The notes: generated by a model not told the origin, from the letters alone. A stretch of DNA of 64,000 bases from Streptomyces griseoruber (GCF_001514205.1 NZ_KQ948775.1:62001-126000), one strand, 5' to 3'. Counted from the first letter of the stretch, positions 50,301 to 59,157 are shown. A program made the numbers and translations.

Positions 50301-52115
50301 ATGACTGAGAGCTACGGGTCCGCCGCGCCGGGGCGGTACGAGGAGATGCCGGACTGGGAGAAGCGCTTCAGGGCGCCCAGGGTGTCATTGCCGGACTGGG
50401 CGGAGGACACGCCCGACCGTTCCCTGTTCGTCTCCAATGCGACGGGTACGTATGAGCTGTACGCCTGGGACCGGGCCACCGGCGAGCAGCGGCAGGTGAC
50501 GAAACGGGCGAACGGCACGACGGACGGCGTGCTCTCCCCGGACGGCGCGTGGATCTGGTGGTTCGACGACAAGGACGGCGACGAGTTCGGCGTCTGGCGC
50601 CGGCAGCCCTTCGAGGGCGGCGAGGACGAGCTGGCCACGCCGGGCCTCGACCCCTCGTACCCGGCGGGTCTCGCGCTCGGCCGCGACGGGCGGACGGCGG
50701 TGGTGGGCCGTTCGACCGACGAGGAGGGGACGACGATCCATGTGGCGCGGGTCGGCGAAGCGCCCTTCGAGCTGTACCGCCACCGGGAGTCGGCGGGCGT
50801 CGGGGACCTCTCCCACGACGGCACGCTGATCGCGATCGAGCACACCGAGCACGGCGACGCCATGCACTCCGCGCTGCGGGTGCTGCGCCCGGACGGCACA
50901 CGGGTCGCCGAGCTGGACGACACCGACGGCGGCGAGGAGGAGCTGGGCCTGGAGGTCCTGGGCTTCGCCCCGGTGGACGGCGACACCCGGCTGCTGATCG
51001 GACACCAGCGGCGCGGCCGCTGGGAGCCGCTGGTGTGGGACGTGGCCACCGGCGAGCAGACCGACCTGGCGCTGGACCTGCCGGGCGACGTCAGCGCCGA
51101 GTGGTACCCGGACGGCTCCGGGCTGCTCATCGCGCACAGCTTCGAGGCGCGCAGCGAGCTGTTCCGGTACGACCTGGGGGGCGGCGCTCTGGAGCGGGTG
51201 CCGACCCCGCGCGGCACGGTCTCCGGGGCGACGGCCCGGCCGGACGGCAGCGTGGAGTACCTGTGGTCCTCGGCCGCCGAGCCGCCGGTGGTCCGCTCGA
51301 CGAGCGGGCAGGTCGTCCTCGACCCGCCCGGGATGAAGTCCCCGGGCTCGGTCGCCGTGGAGGACGTGTGGGTGGAGGGCCCCGGCGGCCGGATCCACGC
51401 CCTGGTCCAGAAGCCGGCCGGTGCCACCGGGCCGCTGCCGACCGTCTTCGACATCCACGGCGGTCCGACCTGGCACGACAGCGACGCCTTCGCGGCGGCC
51501 CCGGCGGCCTGGGTGGACCACGGGTACGCGGTGATCCGCGTCAACTACCGCGGCTCGACGGGGTACGGGCGGGCCTGGACGGACGCGCTGAAGGTGCGGG
51601 TCGGCCTGATCGAGCTGGAGGACATCGAGGCGGTACGGCAGTGGGCGGTGGGCTCGGGACTCGCCGACCCCGCCCGGCTGATCCTCACCGGCGGCTCCTG
51701 GGGCGGCTACCTCACCCTCCTCGGCCTCGGCACCCAGCCGCAGGCGTGGACCGTCGGGATCGCGGCGGTGCCGGTCGCGGACTACGTCACGGCGTACCAC
51801 GACGAGATGGAAGCGCTGAAGGCGATGGACCGCACGCTGCTCGGGGGCACCCCCGAGGAGGTTCCGGACCGCTTCGAGGCCTCGTCCCCCTTGACGTACG
51901 TCGACGACGTCAAGGCACCGGTGTACATCTCGGCGGGGGTCAACGACCCGCGCTGCCCGATCCGCCAGATCGACAACTACGTGAAGCGGCTGGAGGCCCG
52001 GGGGGCGGTCCATGAGGTGTACCGGTACGACGCCGGGCATGGATCGCTGGTCGTGGACGAGCGGATCAAGCAGGTGCGGCTGGAACTGGAGTTCGCGGAG
52101 AGGTACGTGAAGTAA
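50301..52115 (+). CDS. S9-family serine peptidase (acylaminoacyl-peptidase-like)
   Basis: 604 residues, cytoplasmic. A seven-bladed beta-propeller (about 40-360) caps an alpha/beta hydrolase domain with VNYRGSTGYGRAW, nucleophile in LTGGSWGGYLT (Ser466), Asp in NDPRCP, and His in AGHGSL. Such prolyl-oligopeptidase-family enzymes cleave small peptides or acylated N-termini. The gene stands alone, with a possible CAGTAT -10 box 6 bases before its ATG. Confidence 0.93.
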   Translation: MTESYGSAAPGRYEEMPDWEKRFRAPRVSLPDWAEDTPDRSLFVSNATGTYELYAWDRATGEQRQVTKRANGTTDGVLSPDGAWIWWFDDKDGDEFGVWRRQPFEGGEDELATPGLDPSYPAGLALGRDGRTAVVGRSTDEEGTTIHVARVGEAPFELYRHRESAGVGDLSHDGTLIAIEHTEHGDAMHSALRVLRPDGTRVAELDDTDGGEEELGLEVLGFAPVDGDTRLLIGHQRRGRWEPLVWDVATGEQTDLALDLPGDVSAEWYPDGSGLLIAHSFEARSELFRYDLGGGALERVPTPRGTVSGATARPDGSVEYLWSSAAEPPVVRSTSGQVVLDPPGMKSPGSVAVEDVWVEGPGGRIHALVQKPAGATGPLPTVFDIHGGPTWHDSDAFAAAPAAWVDHGYAVIRVNYRGSTGYGRAWTDALKVRVGLIELEDIEAVRQWAVGSGLADPARLILTGGSWGGYLTLLGLGTQPQAWTVGIAAVPVADYVTAYHDEMEALKAMDRTLLGGTPEEVPDRFEASSPLTYVDDVKAPVYISAGVNDPRCPIRQIDNYVKRLEARGAVHEVYRYDAGHGSLVVDERIKQVRLELEFAERYVK

Positions 52116-52146
52116 GCAGGGACCGGCGGTCGGGTGCGGGTGCGTG

Positions 52147-52187
52147 GGGGCTGATCGCGCAGTTCCCCGCGCCCCTTCACCCCCGTT
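52147..52187. repeat. dispersed Streptomyces intergenic repeat
   Basis: GGGGGCTGATCGCGCAGTTC followed by CCCGCGCCCCTTCACCCC resembles a short intergenic sequence that I recall recurring many times in Streptomyces chromosomes, containing the core GCGCAGTTCCCCGCGCCCC. It lies between two convergent genes. Only one copy is in the window, so the repeat status rests on memory. Confidence 0.5.
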
Positions 52188-52190
52188 GGC

Positions 52191-54050
52191 CTACCGCCCC
52201 GTCGTCCGGCTCCGCCTTCCCAGGAGCTCCGCCAGCCCCCGCCGGGTGGCGGCCAGGACCACCCGGTCCTCGTTCCGCAGGACATAGGTGTCGGGCAGGT
52301 CCCAGACCAGCCCGTCCCGACCCTCACCCGTGTCCAGCGCCAGCACGCGCCACCTGCCCGCCCGGAAGGCCTCCCCGACCGTCCGGCCCGCGAGCTGGGC
52401 GCACTCCCCGACCGTCAGCGCCGCGAACAGCAGCACCCGTCGCTCGACCGGGATCGCCCCCAGGATCTGCCGCCCCATCATCGCCCCGGCGAACGACGGC
52501 GCCGACAGGTGCGACACGCTCCGGCTCCGGGTCAGCGCCTGGGGATGCGCGGCCCGCAGGGTGCGGTACACGGCGGTCGCGAAGTCGTCGTCGTACAGCC
52601 GCAGCACCACCCGCAGATCGGGCCGGAGCGTCCGGGCGTACAGCGCGGCCTCCAGGTTCGTCGTGTCGGAGCTGGTCACCGAGAGCAGGGCGTACGCCCG
52701 GTGGATCTTCGCCGCCTCCAGCACCCCCTCCTGGGTGGCGTCCCCCAGCACCACCGGCACCCGGAGCCGCCGCGCCACCGCGAGCCCGCGCGCCTCGGGC
52801 CCCGCCTCCACGCACACCACGGGGATGTTCAGCTCCCGCAGCCTCACCAGCACCCGGGTGCCGATCTTCCCCAGCCCGAGCAGCACGACATGGCCGCCCA
52901 TCCCGCGCGGCGGCCGCCGCAGCGACCCCGCGCCCCGGAACGTCCCGAGCGCCTCCAGCACCGCCGCCAGCAGCACCGGCAGCAGCAGCAACCCCATCAG
53001 CCCGGACAGCAGTTGCAGTACCTGACGGGCCGTACTCGCCCCGATCGCCGGGTCGTTGATCGCGAACAGGTCCAGCAGGGTCAGATACAGCGCGCCCAGC
53101 GGATGGATCCTGGTCACCACCCACAACGCCACCGCCAGCGCGAACACGCATCCCACGAGGCCGGCCAGCGACAGCCGCAGCCGTCGGGAGAAGAGGGTGG
53201 TGATCGGGGCCATCGTCCCGAGACCCCGGCTCGTCTGGGGGGCGGGGCGGGTCGCGTACGCCACCTGCTCCAGCTCCACCGACCCGCGCCGCCCGGCCGC
53301 CTCCCGCACCGCCTCCGCGTCCGGCAGCAGCAGCGGCCCCTGGTCCCCGGTGCTCTCCGAACCGTCCGCGAAGGCGGGATCGGCCGTGTTCGCGGACAGC
53401 AGCGCCAGGGTGGGCCGACCGCCGGGGGGCTCACCCGGCGGGCGTTCCACGGCGCGCAGCAGCAGCCCGTCCGTCTGGACGATCTTGGTGGTGCCGGCGA
53501 CGGCGGACGCGGCCAGCGCGGGCGCGGCGGTGTCGGCGTCGGACAGCACGGTGGTCGAGGCGTCGCTCCCGGCCGCCGGACCGCCACCGGCGGCCAACGC
53601 GGCCGCCTGGTCGAGGAGTTCCTCGATGTGCAGGCCCAGCCGGCGGTTGTACAGGCGCAGGACGAGCCGCAGGTGGGGGTGGAGGCGGCGGGCGGTGAGG
53701 GCCGCGCGGATGTTGGTCTCGTCGTCCTCGTACACGAGGGCCAGCGCGGCGGCCCGCTCCACGCCCGCCTCGGCGAGTACCGCCTCGGTGGGCTCGACGG
53801 CCTCCAACGTCCGCTGTCCGTTGCCGGGTTCACCGGTGGCGGGGGCCGTGCCGTTGCCGGCGGCCCGGCTGACCGCCGCGCTCACCACCCGGTCGAGCAG
53901 CGCCGCCGACACCGCGCGGGCGCGCCCGACGACCGGCGGCCGCACCGAGCGTTCGGCGGGCGGTACGACGAGCGTGACGTGCTCCTCGTAGACCCCCCGC
54001 AGTTCGGCGGCGAGCCGGTGCGCGAGCCCGTCGTCGCCGCACACCACCAT
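52191..54050 (-). CDS. two-RCK membrane protein, ion-channel-like
   Basis: 619 residues from ATG 54050 (a GTG at 54101 is possible). Layout: an N-terminal Rossmann/RCK-like domain (MVVCGDDGLAHRLAAEL) with a long insert, two membrane helices (about 278-300 and 325-355), then a TrkA-N domain (GHVVLLGLGKIGTRVLVRL, VVLGDATQEGVL, TNLEAALYART) and a TrkA-C-like end. This resembles CASTOR/Pollux-type channels, but the loop between helices (HPLGALYLTLLDLFAINDP) has no TVGYG-like filter. It may regulate ion movement or act as an NAD-dependent sensor. It is divergent from the YraQ-type permease. Confidence 0.75.
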   Translation of the reverse strand: MVVCGDDGLAHRLAAELRGVYEEHVTLVVPPAERSVRPPVVGRARAVSAALLDRVVSAAVSRAAGNGTAPATGEPGNGQRTLEAVEPTEAVLAEAGVERAAALALVYEDDETNIRAALTARRLHPHLRLVLRLYNRRLGLHIEELLDQAAALAAGGGPAAGSDASTTVLSDADTAAPALAASAVAGTTKIVQTDGLLLRAVERPPGEPPGGRPTLALLSANTADPAFADGSESTGDQGPLLLPDAEAVREAAGRRGSVELEQVAYATRPAPQTSRGLGTMAPITTLFSRRLRLSLAGLVGCVFALAVALWVVTRIHPLGALYLTLLDLFAINDPAIGASTARQVLQLLSGLMGLLLLPVLLAAVLEALGTFRGAGSLRRPPRGMGGHVVLLGLGKIGTRVLVRLRELNIPVVCVEAGPEARGLAVARRLRVPVVLGDATQEGVLEAAKIHRAYALLSVTSSDTTNLEAALYARTLRPDLRVVLRLYDDDFATAVYRTLRAAHPQALTRSRSVSHLSAPSFAGAMMGRQILGAIPVERRVLLFAALTVGECAQLAGRTVGEAFRAGRWRVLALDTGEGRDGLVWDLPDTYVLRNEDRVVLAATRRGLAELLGRRSRTTGR

Positions 54051-54248
54051 GTGCGCGCCGGTGTCACCCGTCGCCCTGCCCTGATTCGGAACGCTCCCCA
54101 CGAGGGAGAAGACTGCCTCACCGGGACGGAGGTTCCACGGGAGGCCCCCCGCTGTGAACACCGGGCACCCCGGCACCGTAGAAAAGGGGAGGGAATGCGA
54201 GAAACAGGGATCAGGCAGAACAGCACGGAACGCGGAGGTGCCAGACCT

Positions 54249-55274
54249 GTGGCCATCACCAAGGCGGCCCCGCGGGACGGGGACACCCACGCGGACGCCG
54301 CGGCCCCCGCGCCGGACGAGGAGCCCCGGCGGCTGACCTCCCCCCTCGCCCTGACCCTGCTCCTGCTCCTGCTGGTGCTGCTGCAGAGCCCGATCCGCCG
54401 GGCCCTGTCCGCGCCGGTGATGCAGAGCTGGACGACGGTGTTCGTGGCGGTCGTGATCCAGGCCCTGCCGTTCCTGGTGCTGGGCGTGCTGCTGTCGGCG
54501 GCGATCGCGGTGTACGTCCCGCCGTCGTTCTTCGCCCGTGCGCTGCCCTCCCGTCCCGCGCTGGCCGTGCCGGTCGCCGGGATGGCGGGGGCGGTCCTGC
54601 CGGGCTGCGAGTGCGCCTCGGTGCCGGTCGCGGGGGCGCTGGTCCGGCGGGGCGTGACCCCTGCGGCGGCCCTCGCCTTCCTGCTCTCCGCCCCGGCCAT
54701 CAACCCGATCGTGCTGACCGCGACGGCCGTCGCCTTCCCCCGGAACCCCGAGATGGTGCTGGGCCGTTTCGTCGCGAGCCTGCTGGTGGCGTGTGCGATG
54801 GGCTGGCTGTGGCAGCGGGTGGGCCGCACGGACTGGATGCGGCCCCCGGCGCACGCGCATCACGAGGGGCAGACCAAGGGCGCCGCGTTCTGGGACTCGG
54901 TGCGGCACGACGTGATGCACGCGGGCGGCTTCCTGGTGGTGGGCGCGATGGCGGCGGCCACGCTGAAGGCGGTCGCGCCGGAGAGCTGGCTGCGGACGGC
55001 GGCCGGCAACCCGGTCGTCGCGGTCCTGGCCCTCGCCCTGCTCGCGGTGATCCTGTCCATCTGCTCGGAGGCGGACGCCTTCGTGGCCGCGTCCCTCACC
55101 CAGTTCTCCCTGACGGCCCGGCTCGCGTTCCTGGTCGTCGGCCCGATGATCGACCTCAAGCTGTTCGCGATGCAGGCGGGCACCTTCGGCCGCGCCTTCG
55201 CGCTCCGCTTCGCCCCCATGACCTTCGTTCTGGCCATCGCCTCGGCCGTGCTGACAGGAGCGGTCCTGCTGTGA
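54249..55274 (+). CDS. YraQ/DUF318-type permease
   Basis: 341 residues from GTG 54249, which has GGAGG ten bases upstream; an ATG at 54195 would add 18 residues. About eight membrane helices with the family hallmark LPGCECASVPVAGALVRRGV and LLSAPAINPIVL, repeated as ICSEADAFVAASL in the second half. DUF318 permeases are linked to metal or small-molecule export; the conserved Cys pair may bind a metal. A His-rich segment AHAHHEG lies in a cytoplasmic loop. It is coupled to the TIGR03943 gene (GTGA). Confidence 0.87.
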   Translation: MAITKAAPRDGDTHADAAAPAPDEEPRRLTSPLALTLLLLLLVLLQSPIRRALSAPVMQSWTTVFVAVVIQALPFLVLGVLLSAAIAVYVPPSFFARALPSRPALAVPVAGMAGAVLPGCECASVPVAGALVRRGVTPAAALAFLLSAPAINPIVLTATAVAFPRNPEMVLGRFVASLLVACAMGWLWQRVGRTDWMRPPAHAHHEGQTKGAAFWDSVRHDVMHAGGFLVVGAMAAATLKAVAPESWLRTAAGNPVVAVLALALLAVILSICSEADAFVAASLTQFSLTARLAFLVVGPMIDLKLFAMQAGTFGRAFALRFAPMTFVLAIASAVLTGAVLL

Positions 55275-56011
55275 ACCGACAGTCCCAGGCCGCCGTCCTG
55301 TTCCTCCTCGGCGCGGCCCTCCTGCACGCCGGCACCACCGACCTCTACCTCCGCTACGTCAAGGCGGGTCTGCAACCGCTGCTGCTGGCGTCCGGCGCGG
55401 TCCTGATCGTCGCGGCCCTGGCGACGGCCTGGTACGAGTGGCGCAGGGGGAGGAAGGGACACGGGGAGGCACCGGACGAGGGCCACGGCGAGAAGCACTC
55501 CCACCCCGAACCCCGTATCTCCTGGCTCCTCGTCCTCCCCCTCCTCGCCCTGATCCTGGTCGCCCCGCCGGCCCTCGGCTCCTACAGCGCGACCCGCACC
55601 GGTACGGCCCTCCAGGAACCCCTCGCCTACCCGGCCCTCCCGGCCACCGACCCGCTGCCCCTCGGCCTCGTCGACTACGCGGGCCGCGCGGTGTACGACC
55701 ACGGCCGCACCCTCGAGGGCCGCCGGGTCAGGCTCACCGGATTCATCGCCCTCGACCACGACGGCACCCCCTACCTGGTCCGCATGGCCCTCAACTGCTG
55801 CGCCGCGGACGCCCAGCCGGTCAAGGTCGCCCTGACCGGTGCCATCCCCCCGGTCCTCCAGCCCGACACCTGGCTCACCGTCACCGGCACCTACACCCCC
55901 CGCCGGACCCGGGACCCCGTCAACAACGGCCCCATCCCCTACCTGAAGATCACCTCGGCCGCACCGACACCCGAGCCCCGGGACCCGTACGACGAGTCGT
56001 ACAACAACTGA
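55271..56011 (+). CDS. TIGR03943 family membrane protein, permease partner
   Basis: 246 residues. Two N-terminal membrane helices, a His/Glu-rich loop (HGEAPDEGHGEKHSHPEP), a third helix, then an external OB-like domain (LEGRRVRLTGFIALDHDG, MALNCCAADAQPV). The pairing with a DUF318 permease is the standard arrangement of TIGR03943 proteins (YcgQ/YcgR-like). The His loop and vicinal Cys in LNCCAAD suggest a metal, perhaps zinc. It is co-translated with the permease. Confidence 0.87.
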   Translation: MNRQSQAAVLFLLGAALLHAGTTDLYLRYVKAGLQPLLLASGAVLIVAALATAWYEWRRGRKGHGEAPDEGHGEKHSHPEPRISWLLVLPLLALILVAPPALGSYSATRTGTALQEPLAYPALPATDPLPLGLVDYAGRAVYDHGRTLEGRRVRLTGFIALDHDGTPYLVRMALNCCAADAQPVKVALTGAIPPVLQPDTWLTVTGTYTPRRTRDPVNNGPIPYLKITSAAPTPEPRDPYDESYNN

Positions 56012-56035
56012 TCCGGCACCACTGGTCCGGTCGCC

Positions 56036-56377
56036 TCACGAGGAGCCCATCAGGGCCATCACGGCGGTGACGACCGGAGTGCCCACGGTGCCGAGGACGG
56101 CGGCGATCCCGGCGATCCGCTCCAGGACCCTGCGCAGACCCTCGCCGGACGGATGGGTGCCGATCTCCCGCACGGCCGCGTCGACCTCGGCGCGCCGACC
56201 GGCGTCCAGATGGTGGCGCAGGGCCTGGAGTTCGGTGAGGAGGGTGTCGAGGGCGGCCGCGTGGGCGTCCGGGCCCGCGGCCGTGTACTTGCCGCCGGTC
56301 ACGATGTCGCCCGAGCCGCTGTGCACGACCTTGCCGAGGTTGCCGGAGCCGTACTGCCGGATGTGGTCGCCGCTCAT
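56036..56377 (-). CDS. small protein with amyloid-like motif and hydrophobic C-terminal helix
   Basis: 113 residues from ATG 56377. The N-terminus (about 3-30) has QYGSGNLGKVVHSGSGDIV, close to the C-terminal motif of the upstream gene. Residues about 35-90 are helical (LDTLLTELQALRHHLDAGRR). Residues 87-112 form a hydrophobic segment (GIAAVLGTVGTPVVTAVMAL). A Gly/Asn/Gln-rich motif joined to helices and a membrane-seeking tail resembles small bacterial effectors controlled by amyloid signalling. It is coupled to the DUF6232 gene (ATGA). Function is inferred, not shown. Confidence 0.6.
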   Translation of the reverse strand: MSGDHIRQYGSGNLGKVVHSGSGDIVTGGKYTAAGPDAHAAALDTLLTELQALRHHLDAGRRAEVDAAVREIGTHPSGEGLRRVLERIAGIAAVLGTVGTPVVTAVMALMGSS

Positions 56378-56874
56378 CGCGACCCCACGATGTTCCCGGA
56401 ACCGCTGTGCTGGTTCTTGCCGACGTTGTTGTCGCCGTACTGGTTGATGATGTCGCCGTGCACGGCGTGCTGCACGTTGTAGGTGATCTGCGCGATGTCC
56501 GGGTGGCCGATCGCCTTGGTGATCTCGCCGACCAGGTACGTGATCTCGCTCCGGTCCGTGGACCACACGGCGTCGCGCTGGGTGCCGGAGGTGTTGAGCA
56601 CGAGGCCGTACAGGGTCGGCTTGTTGAGGACCTTGACGAGCTGCCAGATCAGGAGACCCTGCACGGCGAGCCAGATGGCGAGGCCGTAGGCGCCCGCACC
56701 GGCCCCGATGAGTCCGCCGACGAAGAAGCAGATGAGGGAGCGCTGGATGAACCTCTTCCAGGCCGCGCGCCGGTTCACCTCCAGCACCCGTTGGCCGACA
56801 TGGGAGATGTTGCGCAGGGGGTAGGCCTCTCCCTCCACCCACAGCACACCCTCGTTGACCCGTACTTGAACCAC
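56374..56874 (-). CDS. DUF6232 membrane protein with C-terminal amyloid-like motif
   Basis: 166 residues from GTG 56874, with GAGGAGG upstream. It begins VRVNEGVLWVEGEAYPLRNI as in DUF6232, has two membrane helices (about 47-82), then a soluble segment (STDRSEITYLVGEITKAIG) and a C-terminal motif HGDIINQYGDNNVGKNQ followed by HSGSGNIVGSR. The Q-Y-G-x-x-N-x-G-K...HSGSG-x-I-V pattern is shared with the next gene. The family is actinobacterial and without known function. The membrane position and the shared motif suggest a receptor or anchor that templates the partner. Confidence 0.7.
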   Translation of the reverse strand: MVQVRVNEGVLWVEGEAYPLRNISHVGQRVLEVNRRAAWKRFIQRSLICFFVGGLIGAGAGAYGLAIWLAVQGLLIWQLVKVLNKPTLYGLVLNTSGTQRDAVWSTDRSEITYLVGEITKAIGHPDIAQITYNVQHAVHGDIINQYGDNNVGKNQHSGSGNIVGSR

Positions 56875-57003
56875 AGTCGGCCTCCTCTGCTCGGTGATGG
56901 CGGCGACTGGATGGACAGTAGGGGTGGGGGCAACCGGTCTACGGTATTTGCCAGTTATTCACTCGAACTGATTGATTCGGGCGCAATGCGGGACGGAACT
57001 GAC

Positions 57004-57465
57004 TCAGCCGGCCGAGGGGGAGGCGCCGTTCAGGCCGTTCGCACTGGCGTCCTCGACGGTGCCGCCGAGTTCCTTGCGGAGCTTCTCCATCTCCGAGCGC
57101 GGATCGGCCGAGAGCACCCAGCGGTTGCCGACGAGGTACACGCCGCCGTACATCTGCGCCGTGTCGAGCCAGCCGCGCTGGCCCTCGGTGGTGTCGAAGG
57201 TCAGCAGGACGTACTCGGCGTCCGCCGACCCGCAGACGCCCTGCCGGAAGTCGAGGGTCTTGCCGGCCTCCTTCGGCGCCGTCGTGCAGCCGACGGCCTT
57301 GCCCAGCGCCTCCAGGGTCATCGGGCGGGCGGTCGGCGCCGCGCTCTTCGAGGCGGCCGTGCGCTCCTCGCCGCCGTCCCCCGAGCCGCCGCATCCGGCG
57401 AGCAGCAGCGCCGCGGTGAGCGCGCACACCGGAACACCGAGGAGACGACGGACGTGACGGTGCAT
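57004..57465 (-). CDS. lipoprotein of unknown function
   Basis: 153 residues. Signal peptide with lipobox LLAGC (Cys at about 25), then a Ser/Ala/Thr-rich linker and a small domain (EALGKAVGCTTAPKEAGKTLDFRQGVCG) with two Cys, likely disulphide-linked. The C-terminus is polar. It is probably anchored to the outer face of the membrane. It lies 129 bases from the DUF6232 pair, on the same strand and upstream, with no evidence of one operon. Confidence 0.8.
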   Translation of the reverse strand: MHRHVRRLLGVPVCALTAALLLAGCGGSGDGGEERTAASKSAAPTARPMTLEALGKAVGCTTAPKEAGKTLDFRQGVCGSADAEYVLLTFDTTEGQRGWLDTAQMYGGVYLVGNRWVLSADPRSEMEKLRKELGGTVEDASANGLNGASPSAG

Positions 57466-57741
57466 CGGGACTCCGTACGCGACTGGGGGATCGGTCCCTC
57501 AGGAGTACGAAAGCCGTTCTTCGGCCGTTCAGTGTGCCGCCTTCGCGCCGCATCCGGCCGGCCAGGGCGGCCGCCCCCGGGGCGTACGCCGCCGTACGAC
57601 TCGCCCTGCCCTGCCTCCAGCGGGCCGGGACCGGGCGCCACCTCGCCCCGGCCGAGCCGGGATCCGTTGCTGGGCGCTGCGCCCCGGTTACGTCTCCCTC
57701 AAACCCTGGTGTCCGTGCGGTGAGCGCCCCATGATGGGCGT
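57466..57741. other. 276-base divergent gap
   Basis: It separates the lipoprotein from the DUF5519 gene. It is GC-rich with several short inverted repeats but no clear -35/-10 pair and no open reading frame that looks coding. Nothing further is recognised. Confidence 0.4.
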
Positions 57742-58131
57742 ATGACGACGGCCTGGCATGCCCTGGCACAGCTGGTGAGTTGGCCGGACCTCACGGAGGT
57801 CCGGTCCAGTTGCGGTACCGGCCGGGCGCTCGGCTCGGCCGGCGGCGAGATCGCCCACTTCCACTCCGAGCACAGCGTCGATCTGCACCTCACGGCCCGG
57901 GCCATCCGCCGCTACGAGCGTGACCTTCGGCGGTCCACCGCGATCCGGCTGATACCCGGCTCGCACTGGGTGACCGTCCGGCTGGAGTGCGAGGCGGACG
58001 TGAGCCTGCTGATGACCCTGATGAGCGCCGCACTGCGGGCCCACCAGGAGCGGCCGGACACCCTCGCCGCCTCCGCCGCCCGCTGCAACGACCGGCTGGA
58101 GACGGTACTCGCCCACCGCGAGTGTCTGTAG
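57742..58131 (+). CDS. DUF5519 (luciferase-domain) protein
   Basis: 129 residues. EIAHFHSEHSVDLHLTARAI and GSHWVTVRLECEADVSLLMT match the DUF5519 family, annotated as luciferase-domain proteins without known luciferase activity. It is a compact alpha/beta protein. The residues HFHSEHSVDLHL give a cluster of His that might bind a metal. It is convergent with the SpoOM-like gene (14-base gap). Confidence 0.72.
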   Translation: MTTAWHALAQLVSWPDLTEVRSSCGTGRALGSAGGEIAHFHSEHSVDLHLTARAIRRYERDLRRSTAIRLIPGSHWVTVRLECEADVSLLMTLMSAALRAHQERPDTLAASAARCNDRLETVLAHRECL

Positions 58132-58145
58132 CGGGATCAGTGGGA

Positions 58146-59105
58146 TCAGTCCTCTTCCTCGTCGCCCTCGAAGAAGTCCCCGACCTCGTCGACGACCTCG
58201 GCCGCCACCAGGCCGCCGACCACACCGACGGCGAGCCCGGCCGCGCCCGCCGCGACGGCGGTCCCCATGCCGGGGCCAAAGGAGCGGTGCTCCTCGTGAC
58301 CGCCGTACGCGTGGTGATCGTGGTGGGAGGTGTACGACGCCCGGCGCTCGGCCAACTGCCGGATCCAGCCGTCGACTTCGGTGTTCCAGTCCCGCATGTC
58401 GTGATGCCCGACGGTGAACCGGGTGAGCACGTCCTGGCCCTCGGAGAGGAACCCGCCCCGCTGGTCGGCCTCCAGGACGATCTCCAGGCCGCCGGGGTGC
58501 GCGAGGAAGGTCAGCTCGATCTCGTTGATCTGGTGGGCGTACTGCGGGGCCGGGGTCAGCTCGATCTCCTGGTAGAAGGGGAGCTGCTGGCCGGTGCCGC
58601 CGATCCGGCCGTACTCCAGGTCCGCCGACCTGAAGCCGAAGCCGAGCTGACCGAGCGCCTCCAGGATGTGCTCCTGGGCCGCCAGGGGAGCGACGGTGAG
58701 CCGGTCGAGGTCGCCCTTGTCCTTGGCGCCGGCCACCGACAGCTCGGTGCGCACCCCGAGGACGATGCCGAGCGCCTGCCCGTACAGCTCGGTGATGGGC
58801 GTCTCCCACGGCAGGGTCAGCCCGAAGGGCACGCTGCGGTGCTCGCCCTCGCCGAGCCGGAAGCCGCCGCCGACCGTGACCCGCTCGAAGACGACGGCCC
58901 CCTCGCTCTCGCCGTCCCCGTGTTCGGCCTCGACCCGGGCCACCAGCTCCAGGGTGATGTGCTCGATGTCGTGGTCGGCGTTGCCGCCCTGGAGGTGGAC
59001 CTGCCCGGTGAGCGTCCCGCCGGGCCGGACCGGCGCGGGATCGAGGACCGTGTCGACCGTGGGGCCACCCACGCCGAGCGAGCCGAGCAGTCGTTTGAAC
59101 ACCAT
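58146..59105 (-). CDS. SpoOM-family (arrestin-like) sporulation protein
   Basis: 319 residues from ATG 59105 with GGAG upstream. The N-terminal 240 residues are beta-rich: FKRLLGSLGVGGPTVDTVLD, LTGQVHLQGGNADHDIEHIT and RSVPFGLTLPWETPITELYG are typical of SpoOM, an arrestin-fold protein named for a Bacillus sporulation control gene. A His-rich stretch (HHDHHAYGGHEEH) and a hydrophobic Gly/Ala-rich segment (about 275-305) precede an acidic tail. The hydrophobic segment could associate with the membrane. The gene has a perfect 9-base inverted repeat upstream. Confidence 0.85.
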   Translation of the reverse strand: MVFKRLLGSLGVGGPTVDTVLDPAPVRPGGTLTGQVHLQGGNADHDIEHITLELVARVEAEHGDGESEGAVVFERVTVGGGFRLGEGEHRSVPFGLTLPWETPITELYGQALGIVLGVRTELSVAGAKDKGDLDRLTVAPLAAQEHILEALGQLGFGFRSADLEYGRIGGTGQQLPFYQEIELTPAPQYAHQINEIELTFLAHPGGLEIVLEADQRGGFLSEGQDVLTRFTVGHHDMRDWNTEVDGWIRQLAERRASYTSHHDHHAYGGHEEHRSFGPGMGTAVAAGAAGLAVGVVGGLVAAEVVDEVGDFFEGDEEED

Positions 59106-59133
59106 CGTGGCGTCCACTCCTTCACGTGCAGTG

Positions 59134-59157
59134 TGCTTCTACAGCAGAGTAGAAGCA
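59134..59157. promoter_or_regulatory. inverted repeat upstream of SpoOM gene
   Basis: TGCTTCTAC and GTAGAAGCA are perfect 9-base arms with a 6-base spacer, centred about 40 bases before the SpoOM start. The symmetry and position fit a dimeric regulator's operator. Confidence 0.5.
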
